From assembly GCA_002722995.1 (NCBI GenBank), contig PBNF01000032.1, forward strand, positions 1 through 47,277: 47,277 bases of DNA. Reading direction: 5' to 3'. Below the pieces are notes generated by a model. That model was given only the letters and a program-made list of their open reading frames with translations, did no database searches and was not told the DNA's origin. This document shows, piece after piece, positions 27,574-36,149 of this stretch. A program made the position numbers and the translations under genes. Source of the stretch: Legionellales bacterium (GTDB lineage: Bacteria > Pseudomonadota > Gammaproteobacteria > Comchoanobacterales > Comchoanobacteraceae). Positions within the stretch are counted from its first letter, which is position 1. Every line of letters begins with the position of its first letter.

Positions 27574-28925
27574 TTAATCAATGCCTCCAGTACAATAACG
27601 AGAATGCCTAAAGGTACTGTATATTTCAGGTTAAACTGAAAGAATTTAAAAGACAGTACATGTTTAAAATTCAAAGCTTTTTTTAAGGCATCTTCTGGAA
27701 TATAATGTCCAGCAAACCAAGCAAAACCTAAGCCACCTAAGGGGAGTAATAGATTCGTTGTGGTGTCGGTGATCAAATCAAATAGTGTGGCATTCAATAA
27801 CGGTTTGAAATTTGACCAGTGGTTAAATGATAAAACAGTCACTAATCCCAATATCCAAGCAATTCCACCCATTAAATAACAAGCAGGTTTTCTCCTGAAA
27901 TTAAATCGTTCAACTAAAAGTGCGACCCAAGGTTCTAGTAATGAAATGGATGAGGTCCAGGCTGCAAATAAAAGCAACATGAAAAATAATGATCCAAACC
28001 AACGTCCTGCTGCCATTTGTGAGAAGATAATGGGTAATGTTTCAAACATGAGTCCAGGGCCTGAAGCAGGTGATAAATGATAGGTGAACACTAACGGAAA
28101 AATCGCTAAACCCGAGAGTATTGCGACCAATACATCTAGCGCAGTGATAACAAGCACTGTGCGAGCAATGGGGGCTTGATCTGGTAAGTAAGCCCCATAA
28201 ACTAAAATACACCCAGCCCCCACGGCTAACGTGAAAAAAGCATGACCTAAGGCTGAAATTGCAATTGTAGGTGTGATATTTGATAGGTTGAAATGAAATA
28301 GAAAATCAATACCTTGAGCTGCGCCAGGGGTATTTAGGCTATAAATCACCAATCCAATCAAAATGATAAATAATGCTGGCATCAACATGCGTGCAGCCTT
28401 CTCTAAACCTTTTTGAATACCTTGAGCGACCACTCCAACAGTCATGAGCATAAAAAGTGCATGGTAGGTCATTAATTGAACCGGATCATTGAGTAAGTTT
28501 GACCATAATGTTTGAATGTGTGATGTTGATACATGATAAAATGAGTTTGTTGCCGCTTTAAGCCAGTAACATAGAGACCAGCCCGCCACTACGCTGTAAA
28601 AAGATAATACACATAATAATGTGATGGCCCCAAGCCAACCTAAATAACGCCAAGCAGGGTGTGCATGATGTGTCTGAGCCAAACGCTGTAAGCTTGTAAT
28701 GGCATCACTACGACCCAAGCGACCTAAGGTCATTTCTCCCATCATCAAAGGAATTCCAACTAAGAGGACGCACAGCAAATAAATCAAGACAAAAGCACTG
28801 CCACCATGGGTGCCTGCCATATATGCAAATTTCCAGATGTTGCCAAGCCCCACAGCTGCCCCCGTTGTGGCTAAAATAAAGCCAATTTGATTAGACCACC
28901 GTGGTTGTTCAGTACTGCGTGACAT
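27570..28925 (-). CDS. Neurotransmitter:sodium symporter (NSS/SNF) family transporter
   Basis: 451 aa, about 11-12 membrane helices with the LeuT fold. The first helix holds the unwound ion/substrate motif GAAVGLGNIWKFAY (~18-31), strongly conserved in bacterial NSS proteins that import amino acids with sodium. Second landmark: GGSAFVLIYLLCVLLVGIPLMMGE in the region of helices 1b-2. Substrate is not predictable from sequence; amino acids are usual. Forms a two-gene unit with dapB. Confidence 0.92.
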   Translation of the reverse strand: MSRSTEQPRWSNQIGFILATTGAAVGLGNIWKFAYMAGTHGGSAFVLIYLLCVLLVGIPLMMGEMTLGRLGRSDAITSLQRLAQTHHAHPAWRYLGWLGAITLLCVLSFYSVVAGWSLCYWLKAATNSFYHVSTSHIQTLWSNLLNDPVQLMTYHALFMLMTVGVVAQGIQKGLEKAARMLMPALFIILIGLVIYSLNTPGAAQGIDFLFHFNLSNITPTIAISALGHAFFTLAVGAGCILVYGAYLPDQAPIARTVLVITALDVLVAILSGLAIFPLVFTYHLSPASGPGLMFETLPIIFSQMAAGRWFGSLFFMLLLFAAWTSSISLLEPWVALLVERFNFRRKPACYLMGGIAWILGLVTVLSFNHWSNFKPLLNATLFDLITDTTTNLLLPLGGLGFAWFAGHYIPEDALKKALNFKHVLSFKFFQFNLKYTVPLGILVIVLEALIK

Positions 28926-29252
28926 GAAAGCCCTTCATTCAATCAGCATGTAGTATAGCAATGATGATCGATAAAATCATGTGTCAGTACCATTGATTTG
29001 ACCATCTATTTATTCAATGACCTATCTGAATGTCTGAATTGAATGAGCCATTAGTTTCCATTCATCAACTCCATATAAGGTTTATTGAGGGCGTCTCAAA
29101 GTTGAGTTTTTAGAGTATTTGTTTGTAAGTAAAAGTCTTATGTTTATTTTGTTATTTGTACTATGTAATTGAAAATTAAGTAAAATTACTGTGTTTGGTG
29201 TTTGTTTGTTTTGCTAGTTTTAGTCAAGAGATTGATGGCAAAAGGAATCGAT
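28926..29252. other. Divergent intergenic region
   Basis: About 330 bp between the symporter (-) and a LuxR-type gene (+). A/T-rich near 29150-29200. No clear operator or RNA element found. Confidence 0.5.
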
Positions 29253-29576
29253 ATGAATGAATACTGGGAGCAATTAGTGAACGTGAAGCCTTTACTTCAA
29301 TTGAATCAAAGCAAGCGTGACCTAAAGACTAAATCTTCTCAAAAAAGAATTCGATATCAGGTCAGCAATATTAAAGGCATTTATTTTACTTTAAGGGAGT
29401 ATCAATGTATTCAACTCATGTTTAAAGGGCATACGATGAAAGAAGCGGCTGATCAGTTAAATTTGTCTGCACGTACAGTTGAATTTTATTTGCAAAATGT
29501 GAAAGATAAAATGGGCGTTCGCTCAATCAAGCAAGTATTGTATCGTTTATCAGATAGTTCATTTAATTGTAATTGA
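29253..29576 (+). CDS. Small LuxR/FixJ-type HTH transcriptional regulator
   Basis: 107 aa from ATG 29253 with AAAGGA 6 nt upstream; the frame is open upstream (29202) but without a ribosome site. The last ~60 residues are a GerE/LuxR helix-turn-helix: FTLREYQCIQLMFKG, then HTMKEAADQLNLSARTVEFY with the recognition helix, then LQNVKDKMG. The ~45-residue N-terminus is too short for a receiver or autoinducer domain, so its signal is unknown. It lies 40 bp before queF, possibly co-transcribed. Confidence 0.9.
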   Translation: MNEYWEQLVNVKPLLQLNQSKRDLKTKSSQKRIRYQVSNIKGIYFTLREYQCIQLMFKGHTMKEAADQLNLSARTVEFYLQNVKDKMGVRSIKQVLYRLSDSSFNCN

Positions 29577-29616
29577 TCCTTGCATTATAACCTTTAAGGT
29601 CGTTAAATAAATAACC

Positions 29617-30432
29617 ATGGACGCAATATATGAACACACATTATTAGGCCAGCGTGTATCGGCACCTGTGGCTTACGACCCTGCTATTTTACAACCTTTA
29701 GTGCGTCATGTGTGCCGCGGTGATCAGCTTTCAAAAGCTTTAGCTCAAGGTTATGAAGGTTGGGATGATTGGATGTGTCATGAAGTCTCTTGGTGTGATC
29801 TTCAAGGATGTCCTAAAATTGCGCAGGTGCGTATTCAAGTGCCCGCTTTGAGTCGTTGTTTAGTCGAATCTAAATCACTTAAACTGTATTTAAATAGTTT
29901 AAATTTTCATCGATTTGAATCAGAAGCCGCCTTTAAAGCTTGTTTGATTCAAGATATTAGTCAAGCGGTTGAAGCTTCCATTGAAGTTGAGATCAGGCAT
30001 TGGCCTGATTCAATCTCTCAGGTTACGAATGATCCCAGTGACTTTGAATGTATCGATGAATCTTTAAAAACCTATGCCTCATCTTCAGAATTAAGACCTG
30101 ATTGTCTAACATTGCTTGATTCAGCATCAAGTATACAGCGTTATGTCAGTTATTTATTTCGCTCAAACTGTCCGGTGACAGGTCAGCCCGATTGGGCTAG
30201 CATATGGATTGAGATTGAAGGGCCCAAAGTAGACCCAGTTGGTTTGTTAGAGTACCTACTTTCATATCGCTTGCATCCTGGATTTCATGAACAGTGTATT
30301 GAGCAAATTTGGGTTGATTGCCAGTCTTACCTGCAGCCTCATCAGCTTAAGATTCAAGGATGTTTTACTCCACGTGGTGGGATTGCAATTTATCCATTGC
30401 GGAAGATGTCCAAGGCATCAAACCTTCAGTGA
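29617..30432 (+). CDS. queF: NADPH-dependent 7-cyano-7-deazaguanine reductase (long form)
   Basis: 271 aa, the two-domain (type II) QueF. Reduces preQ0 to preQ1 for tRNA queuosine. The nucleophile Cys185 and the nearby Asp192 lie in SNCPVTGQPDWASI, and the NADPH/substrate motif ESKSLKLYLNS is at 84-94. The C-terminal HPGFHEQCIEQIW is typical. The ribosome site is weak. No preQ1 riboswitch fits in the 40-bp gap upstream. Confidence 0.95.
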   Translation: MDAIYEHTLLGQRVSAPVAYDPAILQPLVRHVCRGDQLSKALAQGYEGWDDWMCHEVSWCDLQGCPKIAQVRIQVPALSRCLVESKSLKLYLNSLNFHRFESEAAFKACLIQDISQAVEASIEVEIRHWPDSISQVTNDPSDFECIDESLKTYASSSELRPDCLTLLDSASSIQRYVSYLFRSNCPVTGQPDWASIWIEIEGPKVDPVGLLEYLLSYRLHPGFHEQCIEQIWVDCQSYLQPHQLKIQGCFTPRGGIAIYPLRKMSKASNLQ

Positions 30433-30538
30433 AAGTCATCTTAAATTGAGATCATATCTCCTTCAGATCTTATTAAGATACGCCAGATCCATCGTTTCGG
30501 CGAGTGCATTTGAGTGATATAGCCTTCAATATAAGTGA

Positions 30539-30564
30539 ATAGCCTATGTGTAAACGGAGGCTAT
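30539..30564. repeat. Short inverted repeat after queF
   Basis: ATAGCCT, 12-nt loop, AGGCTAT. A further direct copy of ATAGCCT lies about 20 bp upstream. No T-run follows, so a terminator function is doubtful. Confidence 0.4.
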
Positions 30565-30601
30565 GCTCATCGGTTTCCTGATAGGTTTAAAGGAGGGTGT
30601 T

Positions 30602-30787
30602 TCAGTTTGAACGAAGCCATTCAATCAGAGCCTTTAAAGCGCCCAACCTGCGTGGAATTCAACGCATGAATGCAATGATATGTGACTCAATATCCTGCAG
30701 CTTTTAAGCCGTCCATGATTCGTTTACATTTCCTAAATTATCAATATTAAAATCAGGTTCAAATGATTCTTCAAGAAAATAATCCAT
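30602..30787 (-). pseudogene. Eroded small gene with strong ribosome site
   Basis: AAAGGAG stands 6 nt before ATG 30787. The first 27 codons are acidic (MDYFLEESFEPDF..) and end at TAA 30704. In the same frame protein-like helical sequence continues (KLQDIESHIIAFMR), meets a TGA, continues again (IPRRLGALKALIEWLRSN) and stops at 30602. This looks like a ~60-75-residue gene with two nonsense mutations, or a functional 27-residue peptide. No family recognised. Confidence 0.35.
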
Positions 30788-30905
30788 GATGTGCTCCTTT
30801 ATTATTGTTATCTATTTAGTATAAGGCGCTAAGATTAAAATATGATTAAGTGAATTGAGTGTTGAATCTGATTATTTAATGAATACAAAATTTTAAATAT
30901 TAGAA

Positions 30906-32249
30906 TCAACCCAATAGCGTTTGAAGTTCATTTGACAACTGTTGTGCAACATGTTCAACCATAACCGGATCGGTGCCCTCGACAAAAACACGAACCAGTG
31001 GTTCTGTTCCAGAAGGACGAATCAGGATACGTCCTTGATCACCAAGTTGTTGAAGGGCCTGAGCCTTAATAGCATCTAATTGCTCTGAAGGTGGCCAAAC
31101 ATGATCCGGAGAGCGTTTTAAATTAATCAGAGCTTGTGGCAATTTATGTAGTGTACTGACCAAAGCATGAAGGCTGGATTGTTGAGTCACCATCGCGCTT
31201 AAAACTTGTAGTGCTGCAATGATACCATCACCCGATAAAGTTTGATTTAAGTCAATTAAGTGACCTGAAGGTTCGGCCCCTAGATGCCAACCGTTTTCTT
31301 TAAGTTTTGCCATCACATGTCGATCTCCTACATCAACGCGCTCAAAAGGAATATTCATACGTTCAAATGCATATTCTAAAGCACCATTTGACATATGTGT
31401 TCCAACAATGCCTCCGGTGAGTGAGCCTTGCCGATGTAAATGTTGAGCAATGACATAGAGTAGATAATCTCCATCACAGACTTGGCCTGTGTGATCCACC
31501 ATAATCACACGATCACCATCTCCATCAAAAGCAATGCCACAATCGGCTTGTTCAGACAGCACTGTTTGCGCTAACTGTTGAGGGTATAGTGCACCGCAGT
31601 GTTGATTGATATTAAATCCATCAGGTGTTGCATGACGTACAGTGACAGTAGCCCCTAATTCCTCAAATACACAGGGAGCGATTAAATATGTTGCGCCTTC
31701 GGCGCAGTCTAATACAATATGCAAGTTGCTCAATGCTTGAGGTGGGCCGTTAAACCGACTTTTACAACGTTCAATATAACGAGCTGGTGCATTTAAAAAA
31801 TGTCGAGCACGTCCAATTGAATCTGAAGTAACCACTTCCATGGGGTCATAATATCGATTTGATACAGCGTGCTCAAAATCATCGTCAAGCTTTGATCCTT
31901 GAGCATTGAATATTTTAATGCCATTATCTTCAAAGGGATTATGTGAGGCAGAAATCACAATACCTGCAGCCGCACGAAGTGTTTGAGTTAAGTAAGCAAC
32001 AGCAGGTGTTGGCATGGGGCCAAGTAAACCAATATTCATGCCTGCTGCAGTTAAACCAGCTTGCAGGGCTGATTCGAGCATATAGCCTGAAATGCGAGTA
32101 TCTTTACCAATCAATACCCGTTGAGCCGGTTGGGTTTCATAGAGCAAGCTACCCAGTGCCCAACCTAATTTTAGCATAGATTCCGGATTGATCAGTGATC
32201 CACCCACAGGGCCACGAATACCATCGGTGCCAAAGAGTGATGGTTTCAT
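30906..32249 (-). CDS. glmM: Phosphoglucosamine mutase
   Basis: 447 aa from ATG 32249. The start overlaps the folP stop (ATGA) with GGAG 8 nt before it; 20 codons of open frame upstream are inside folP. Converts glucosamine-6-P to glucosamine-1-P for UDP-GlcNAc, peptidoglycan and LPS. FGTDGIRG at the N-terminus, the phosphoserine loop VISASHNPFEDNG with Ser102, the metal loop DGDGDRV and the C-terminal RPSGTEPLVRV are intact. Confidence 0.97.
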   Translation of the reverse strand: MKPSLFGTDGIRGPVGGSLINPESMLKLGWALGSLLYETQPAQRVLIGKDTRISGYMLESALQAGLTAAGMNIGLLGPMPTPAVAYLTQTLRAAAGIVISASHNPFEDNGIKIFNAQGSKLDDDFEHAVSNRYYDPMEVVTSDSIGRARHFLNAPARYIERCKSRFNGPPQALSNLHIVLDCAEGATYLIAPCVFEELGATVTVRHATPDGFNINQHCGALYPQQLAQTVLSEQADCGIAFDGDGDRVIMVDHTGQVCDGDYLLYVIAQHLHRQGSLTGGIVGTHMSNGALEYAFERMNIPFERVDVGDRHVMAKLKENGWHLGAEPSGHLIDLNQTLSGDGIIAALQVLSAMVTQQSSLHALVSTLHKLPQALINLKRSPDHVWPPSEQLDAIKAQALQQLGDQGRILIRPSGTEPLVRVFVEGTDPVMVEHVAQQLSNELQTLLG

Positions 32250-33133
32250 AAGCAATTCTCCGGTTGAGTATGATAGGCTTGCATAATAGCTAAGGTATGT
32301 CGAGCCCATTCAACATCATGTGTCCGTATAATATGAGCTCCATTTAAATAGGCTAAACCAGCAGCAACACTACTGCCTAATCCAACAGCAAATGTATCAT
32401 CTGGGTCTTTAAGTTGTGCTCGAATACAGTGTTTTCTAGAGAGCCCTACTAAAATGGGGCGGTTAAATTGCTTAAGGCGTGAGAGTTGACGTAGTATCGT
32501 CCAATTATGTGCTATCGATTTTCCAAAACCAAACCCTGGATCAATTAAAATGCGTGATAGATCAATTCCGTGTTCAATGCATTGCTGTAATCGTGTCTTG
32601 AAAAAAGCCTCAAGGGCGGACATGACATCGTCCTGATCATAGTGAGGGGCTTGTTGCATGGTTTCAGGTGTGCCTTGCATATGCATTAAACATCCAGCTG
32701 TTGTCTGCTGAACAAATTCGCTCAAAGCCCCTGGATGACGTAAAGCTTTAATGTCATTAATGAGATCAACTCCTTCGTGAACAGCTGCGTGCATCACCTC
32801 AGGGTGATAGGTATCAATAGAGAGGTAGATTTTGAACCGTTGTTTGATGGCCTTGATGATAGGTAATACACGATCTAGTGTTGTTTGGGCATTGATACGT
32901 TGAGAGCCAGGACGGCTGGATTCTCCTCCGATATCAAGCCATTGAGCTCCTGCCTCATAATGCGTCTCAGCCAGCTGAAGGGCTTGATCTACAGCGTTGA
33001 TGCGGCTGGGGGCATAAAATGAATCAGGTGTTGCATTAATGATCCCCATCAAATGAGGCGTATCAAGTGTCAGGGCACCTTGTGTTGTGTTCAGTATGCG
33101 TTCAGATAGGGTACTCCAATGATATTCGGACAT
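32246..33133 (-). CDS. folP: Dihydropteroate synthase
   Basis: 295 aa. Joins 4-aminobenzoate and dihydropterin pyrophosphate in folate synthesis; target of sulfonamides. MGIINATPDSFY (~29-40), DIGGESSRPG, the pterin-binding Asp in LSIDTY, NDIKA, and DPGFGFGKS are visible. It lies 10 bp after ftsH and overlaps glmM, the classic ftsH-folP-glmM order. Confidence 0.96.
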   Translation of the reverse strand: MSEYHWSTLSERILNTTQGALTLDTPHLMGIINATPDSFYAPSRINAVDQALQLAETHYEAGAQWLDIGGESSRPGSQRINAQTTLDRVLPIIKAIKQRFKIYLSIDTYHPEVMHAAVHEGVDLINDIKALRHPGALSEFVQQTTAGCLMHMQGTPETMQQAPHYDQDDVMSALEAFFKTRLQQCIEHGIDLSRILIDPGFGFGKSIAHNWTILRQLSRLKQFNRPILVGLSRKHCIRAQLKDPDDTFAVGLGSSVAAGLAYLNGAHIIRTHDVEWARHTLAIMQAYHTQPENCL

Positions 33134-33143
33134 TGTTCAAATA

Positions 33144-35165
33144 TTAATCTTCTGAAGGGGGGGCACTGCGTGATGAACGTTTCGTCGTTGTTTTAGAACG
33201 CGTGGTTGTTTTGGTTGTCGCCGAAGTGCGCTTAGCTTTGGGTTTTGGATCTGAGGGCACCGCTTCAGACTGAGAGGCTGAAGCAGTTGTCGGTTCTTCA
33301 GATGTTATAGAAGAAGGGGTATCTTTAGGCTCCCAATGAGCGGGTGGTTGAGCTGGTTTCCCTGCCATCAGATCAGCAATCTGTGTTTCATCAATGGTTT
33401 CATACAGCATTAAAGCATCTGCCATACGATGCAACGTATCCATATTGTCTTTTAGTATTTTTTCAGCTTTTTTGTAAGATTGATCGATCAGCTGTTTGAC
33501 TTCAACGTCGATTGAATGCGCAGTGGTGTCTGACATTTCACGAGAACGAGACATTGAGCGGCCGAGAAAAACCTCACCCTCTTCATTAGCATAATTAATG
33601 GGGCCTAGCTTTTTATTGAGACCCCAGCGTGTCACAAAGTTGCGTGCGAGCTCTGTGGCTTTTTCAATGTCATTGCTGGCACCTGTTGTAACATTTTTTT
33701 CACCAAAGATAAGCTCTTCTGCAATACGTCCGCCATATAAACTGCACAATTTCCCCAAGATGTTATTCAAAGACATACTTAAGCGATCTTGTTGAGGTAA
33801 AAACATTGTGACCCCTAATGCGCGTCCTCTAGGAATAATCGAGACTTTGTATACTGGATCATGCCCTCCACCAATCTTAAGCCCAACAATAGCATGCCCT
33901 GCTTCATGGTAAGCCGTGATGCGTTTTTCTTCGTCGCTCATGGCCATTGAGCGACGTTCTGCGCCCATCATGATTTTATCTTTAGCTGCCTCTAAGTGTT
34001 CCATAAGGATATTCGTAGAATTATTACGTGCAGCTAACAAGGCCGCTTCATTCACAAGGTTAGATAAATCAGCGCCTGAGAAACCGGGTGTGCCGCGTGC
34101 TAGCATGTGAGCATCTACATTAGATCCCAGTACGACTTTTTCTAAGTAGACTTTAATGATTTCTGTACGGCCTAGGATATCAGGTAATGGAACATAAACT
34201 TGACGATCAAAGCGACCAGGACGTAATAGTGCAGGGTCTAACACGTCTGGGCGGTTGGTTGCCGCCATGACAATCACCCCTTCTTTGCCTTCAAATCCAT
34301 CCATTTCAACTAACAATTGGTTAAGTGTTTGTTCACGTTCATCATGCCCTCCACCTAAACCAGCCCCCCGCTGTCGACCCACTGCATCAATTTCATCAAT
34401 AAAAATAATACAAGGTGCTTGCTTTTTGGCTTGTTCAAACATGTTTCGCACTCGAGAGGCCCCGACTCCAACAAACATTTCAACAAAATCAGATCCAGAA
34501 ATACTAAAGAAAGGCACATTGGCTTCACCTGCAACTGCTTTGGCCAGTAACGTTTTACCGGTTCCAGGAGGGCCTACTAACAAGCTACCACAGGGTATTT
34601 TTCCACCCAGTTTTTGAAATTTTGAAGGGTCTTTTAAAAATTCAACCAGCTCTGAAACTTCTTGTTTGGCTTCAGTGACCCCTGCAACATCTTTAAAAGT
34701 AATATTTGGAATGTCATTACCCGTGAGCATCTTCGCACGATTACCACCAAAAGACATGGGGCCTTTACCACCTGATCCCCCTCCTTGCATTTGGCGCATG
34801 AAAAACAACCAGACCCCAATGAGCAGTAACATAGGGAACCAGTTTAAGAAGATGGTCATTAACAAGCTACGACGCTCAGGAGGCGTGCCTTTAACGCTGA
34901 CATTTTGCTTGATCAGCTCACCTAGCAGATAGTTATCAGGCATGGGCATATAAGAAATAAACGGCTGAGCGGTTGTGCTTTCCCCCGTGATTTTTTGGCC
35001 TTGAATGGTCACATGTTTAACTTCGCCTTGGCTTACTTTTTGAATAAATTGTGAGTAGGGTAGCTCATTTGAAGCATGCGGTTTGGGACCAAAATTACTA
35101 AATACAGAAATCATGATGGCCGTAATAATGAACCATAAGAGCAAATTTTTGAATTTTTCGTTCAT
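33144..35165 (-). CDS. ftsH: ATP-dependent zinc metalloprotease FtsH
   Basis: 673 aa. Inner-membrane AAA+ protease for membrane and regulatory proteins. Two membrane helices (~8-24 and ~103-123) bracket a periplasmic domain. Walker A GPPGTGKT (198-205), Walker B IIFIDE (~253-258), the second region of homology near 305-320, and zinc site HEAGH (420-424) are intact. The C-terminal ~60 residues are unusual: Pro/Ser/Thr-rich, then a strongly basic Lys/Arg/Thr/Ser run, longer than the E. coli tail. Confidence 0.97.
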   Translation of the reverse strand: MNEKFKNLLLWFIITAIMISVFSNFGPKPHASNELPYSQFIQKVSQGEVKHVTIQGQKITGESTTAQPFISYMPMPDNYLLGELIKQNVSVKGTPPERRSLLMTIFLNWFPMLLLIGVWLFFMRQMQGGGSGGKGPMSFGGNRAKMLTGNDIPNITFKDVAGVTEAKQEVSELVEFLKDPSKFQKLGGKIPCGSLLVGPPGTGKTLLAKAVAGEANVPFFSISGSDFVEMFVGVGASRVRNMFEQAKKQAPCIIFIDEIDAVGRQRGAGLGGGHDEREQTLNQLLVEMDGFEGKEGVIVMAATNRPDVLDPALLRPGRFDRQVYVPLPDILGRTEIIKVYLEKVVLGSNVDAHMLARGTPGFSGADLSNLVNEAALLAARNNSTNILMEHLEAAKDKIMMGAERRSMAMSDEEKRITAYHEAGHAIVGLKIGGGHDPVYKVSIIPRGRALGVTMFLPQQDRLSMSLNNILGKLCSLYGGRIAEELIFGEKNVTTGASNDIEKATELARNFVTRWGLNKKLGPINYANEEGEVFLGRSMSRSREMSDTTAHSIDVEVKQLIDQSYKKAEKILKDNMDTLHRMADALMLYETIDETQIADLMAGKPAQPPAHWEPKDTPSSITSEEPTTASASQSEAVPSDPKPKAKRTSATTKTTTRSKTTTKRSSRSAPPSED

Positions 35166-35194
35166 GTCTTTTCCTTGATCATGTTTTGAGCTGG

Positions 35195-35222
35195 TTCGTG
35201 CAGCACGAATTTTTTCATTATA
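35195..35222 (-). promoter_or_regulatory. ftsH -10 box and palindrome at the start point
   Basis: TATAAT on the minus strand (35222-35217) is followed 7 bp later by the perfect palindrome TTCGTGC-T-GCACGAA (35209-35195), which would cover about +2 to +16. It could be an operator or form a 5' mRNA hairpin. The -35 is weak and no heat-shock sigma32 consensus was found. Confidence 0.45.
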
Positions 35223-35450
35223 ACCAATATCAGCAACAAGGGGAAGCTGTCTTTAAAAGAGAAATACCATTCGCGAATAGAATATTGGCTTTTTAAAAGA
35301 AAGCCTTCTGAGTCAGCTTGATTCTGAATGGTGTCTCTTTCAAGCCTGACAATAGAAACTTTGTTGTGATGCGCCTGTTTCGATTGGGGCTAGCCACAAT
35401 CGATCAATTTCGTTACAGTCATTAACATGAAATTGAATTGGAGCACTGAG

Positions 35451-36149
35451 ATGAAATGGCAGCATATTCAAGATGAGTTCACTGCGCATTGGGTGGGATA
35501 TTCTTCAGAAGCGCCTTCAATGAATGAAAACCCTGATTGGGTTGTATGTGTTTTGCATGGGTTAGGGGCTCAGGGGGTTGAGTTTAAAGACATGATTGAG
35601 CCACTCGCACAGCAGTGGAAGTGTTCTACACAGTGGCATATTCTTCAAGCGCCAGATCGTCCTGTGACACGGCAAGGCGGTGCTGTGATGCCGGCTTGGT
35701 ATGATGTTTATGATTTATCTTTAGATTCAAAGCAAGATACCCAAGGGATTCATCAAGCGGCTGATCAGCTGCATCAATGGTGTCATCAACAGGTTCAAGC
35801 AGGTATTCCTTCTAAAAAAATCATTTTAATGGGATTTTCGCAAGGAGGTGCTTTGGCTTTATATAGTGCATTAACGTTAGGTCTTCCCTTGGGTGGAGTG
35901 GTGGCATTATCCACATATCTCCCCTTGAAAGAAGAGCTTGAGGCGATGTCCATTGAACAAACCGCACCGATTTGTTTAATGCATGGTACACAAGATACTG
36001 TGCTTACGCCTGAATTTGCAGAAACAACGCAAGCTTATTTAACACAGTCGTATCCAGGTGCACTTGATGTCTTTTGGTACCCTATGGCGCATACCGTGTG
36101 TATGGCTCAGCTGATCGATCTAAAAGATTGGTTATTGCGACTCCATTAA
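35451..36149 (+). CDS. Carboxylesterase/phospholipase family alpha/beta hydrolase
   Basis: 232 aa from ATG 35451 (GGAG at 7 nt); ATG 35427 has no site. Similar in plan to bacterial carboxylesterases and acyl-protein thioesterases. Landmarks are LHGLGAQG near the N-terminus (oxyanion hole), WYD, the nucleophile elbow GFSQGG with Ser130, an acid in HGTQDTVL and the His in YPMAHTVC. Cytoplasmic. It interrupts the common rlmE-ftsH neighbourhood and overlaps the convergent gene by 4 nt. Confidence 0.9.
   Translation: MKWQHIQDEFTAHWVGYSSEAPSMNENPDWVVCVLHGLGAQGVEFKDMIEPLAQQWKCSTQWHILQAPDRPVTRQGGAVMPAWYDVYDLSLDSKQDTQGIHQAADQLHQWCHQQVQAGIPSKKIILMGFSQGGALALYSALTLGLPLGGVVALSTYLPLKEELEAMSIEQTAPICLMHGTQDTVLTPEFAETTQAYLTQSYPGALDVFWYPMAHTVCMAQLIDLKDWLLRLH

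Larger units (their letters stand above)
30433..30905. other. Intergenic between queF and glmM
   Basis: About 470 bp. Besides the inverted repeat it contains an eroded minus-strand reading frame (30602-30787). No RNA gene recognised. Confidence 0.5.

Noticed and set aside
29577..29616. preQ1 riboswitch before queF
   Set aside because: Only 40 bp are available and no pseudoknot-forming C/A-rich pattern is visible.
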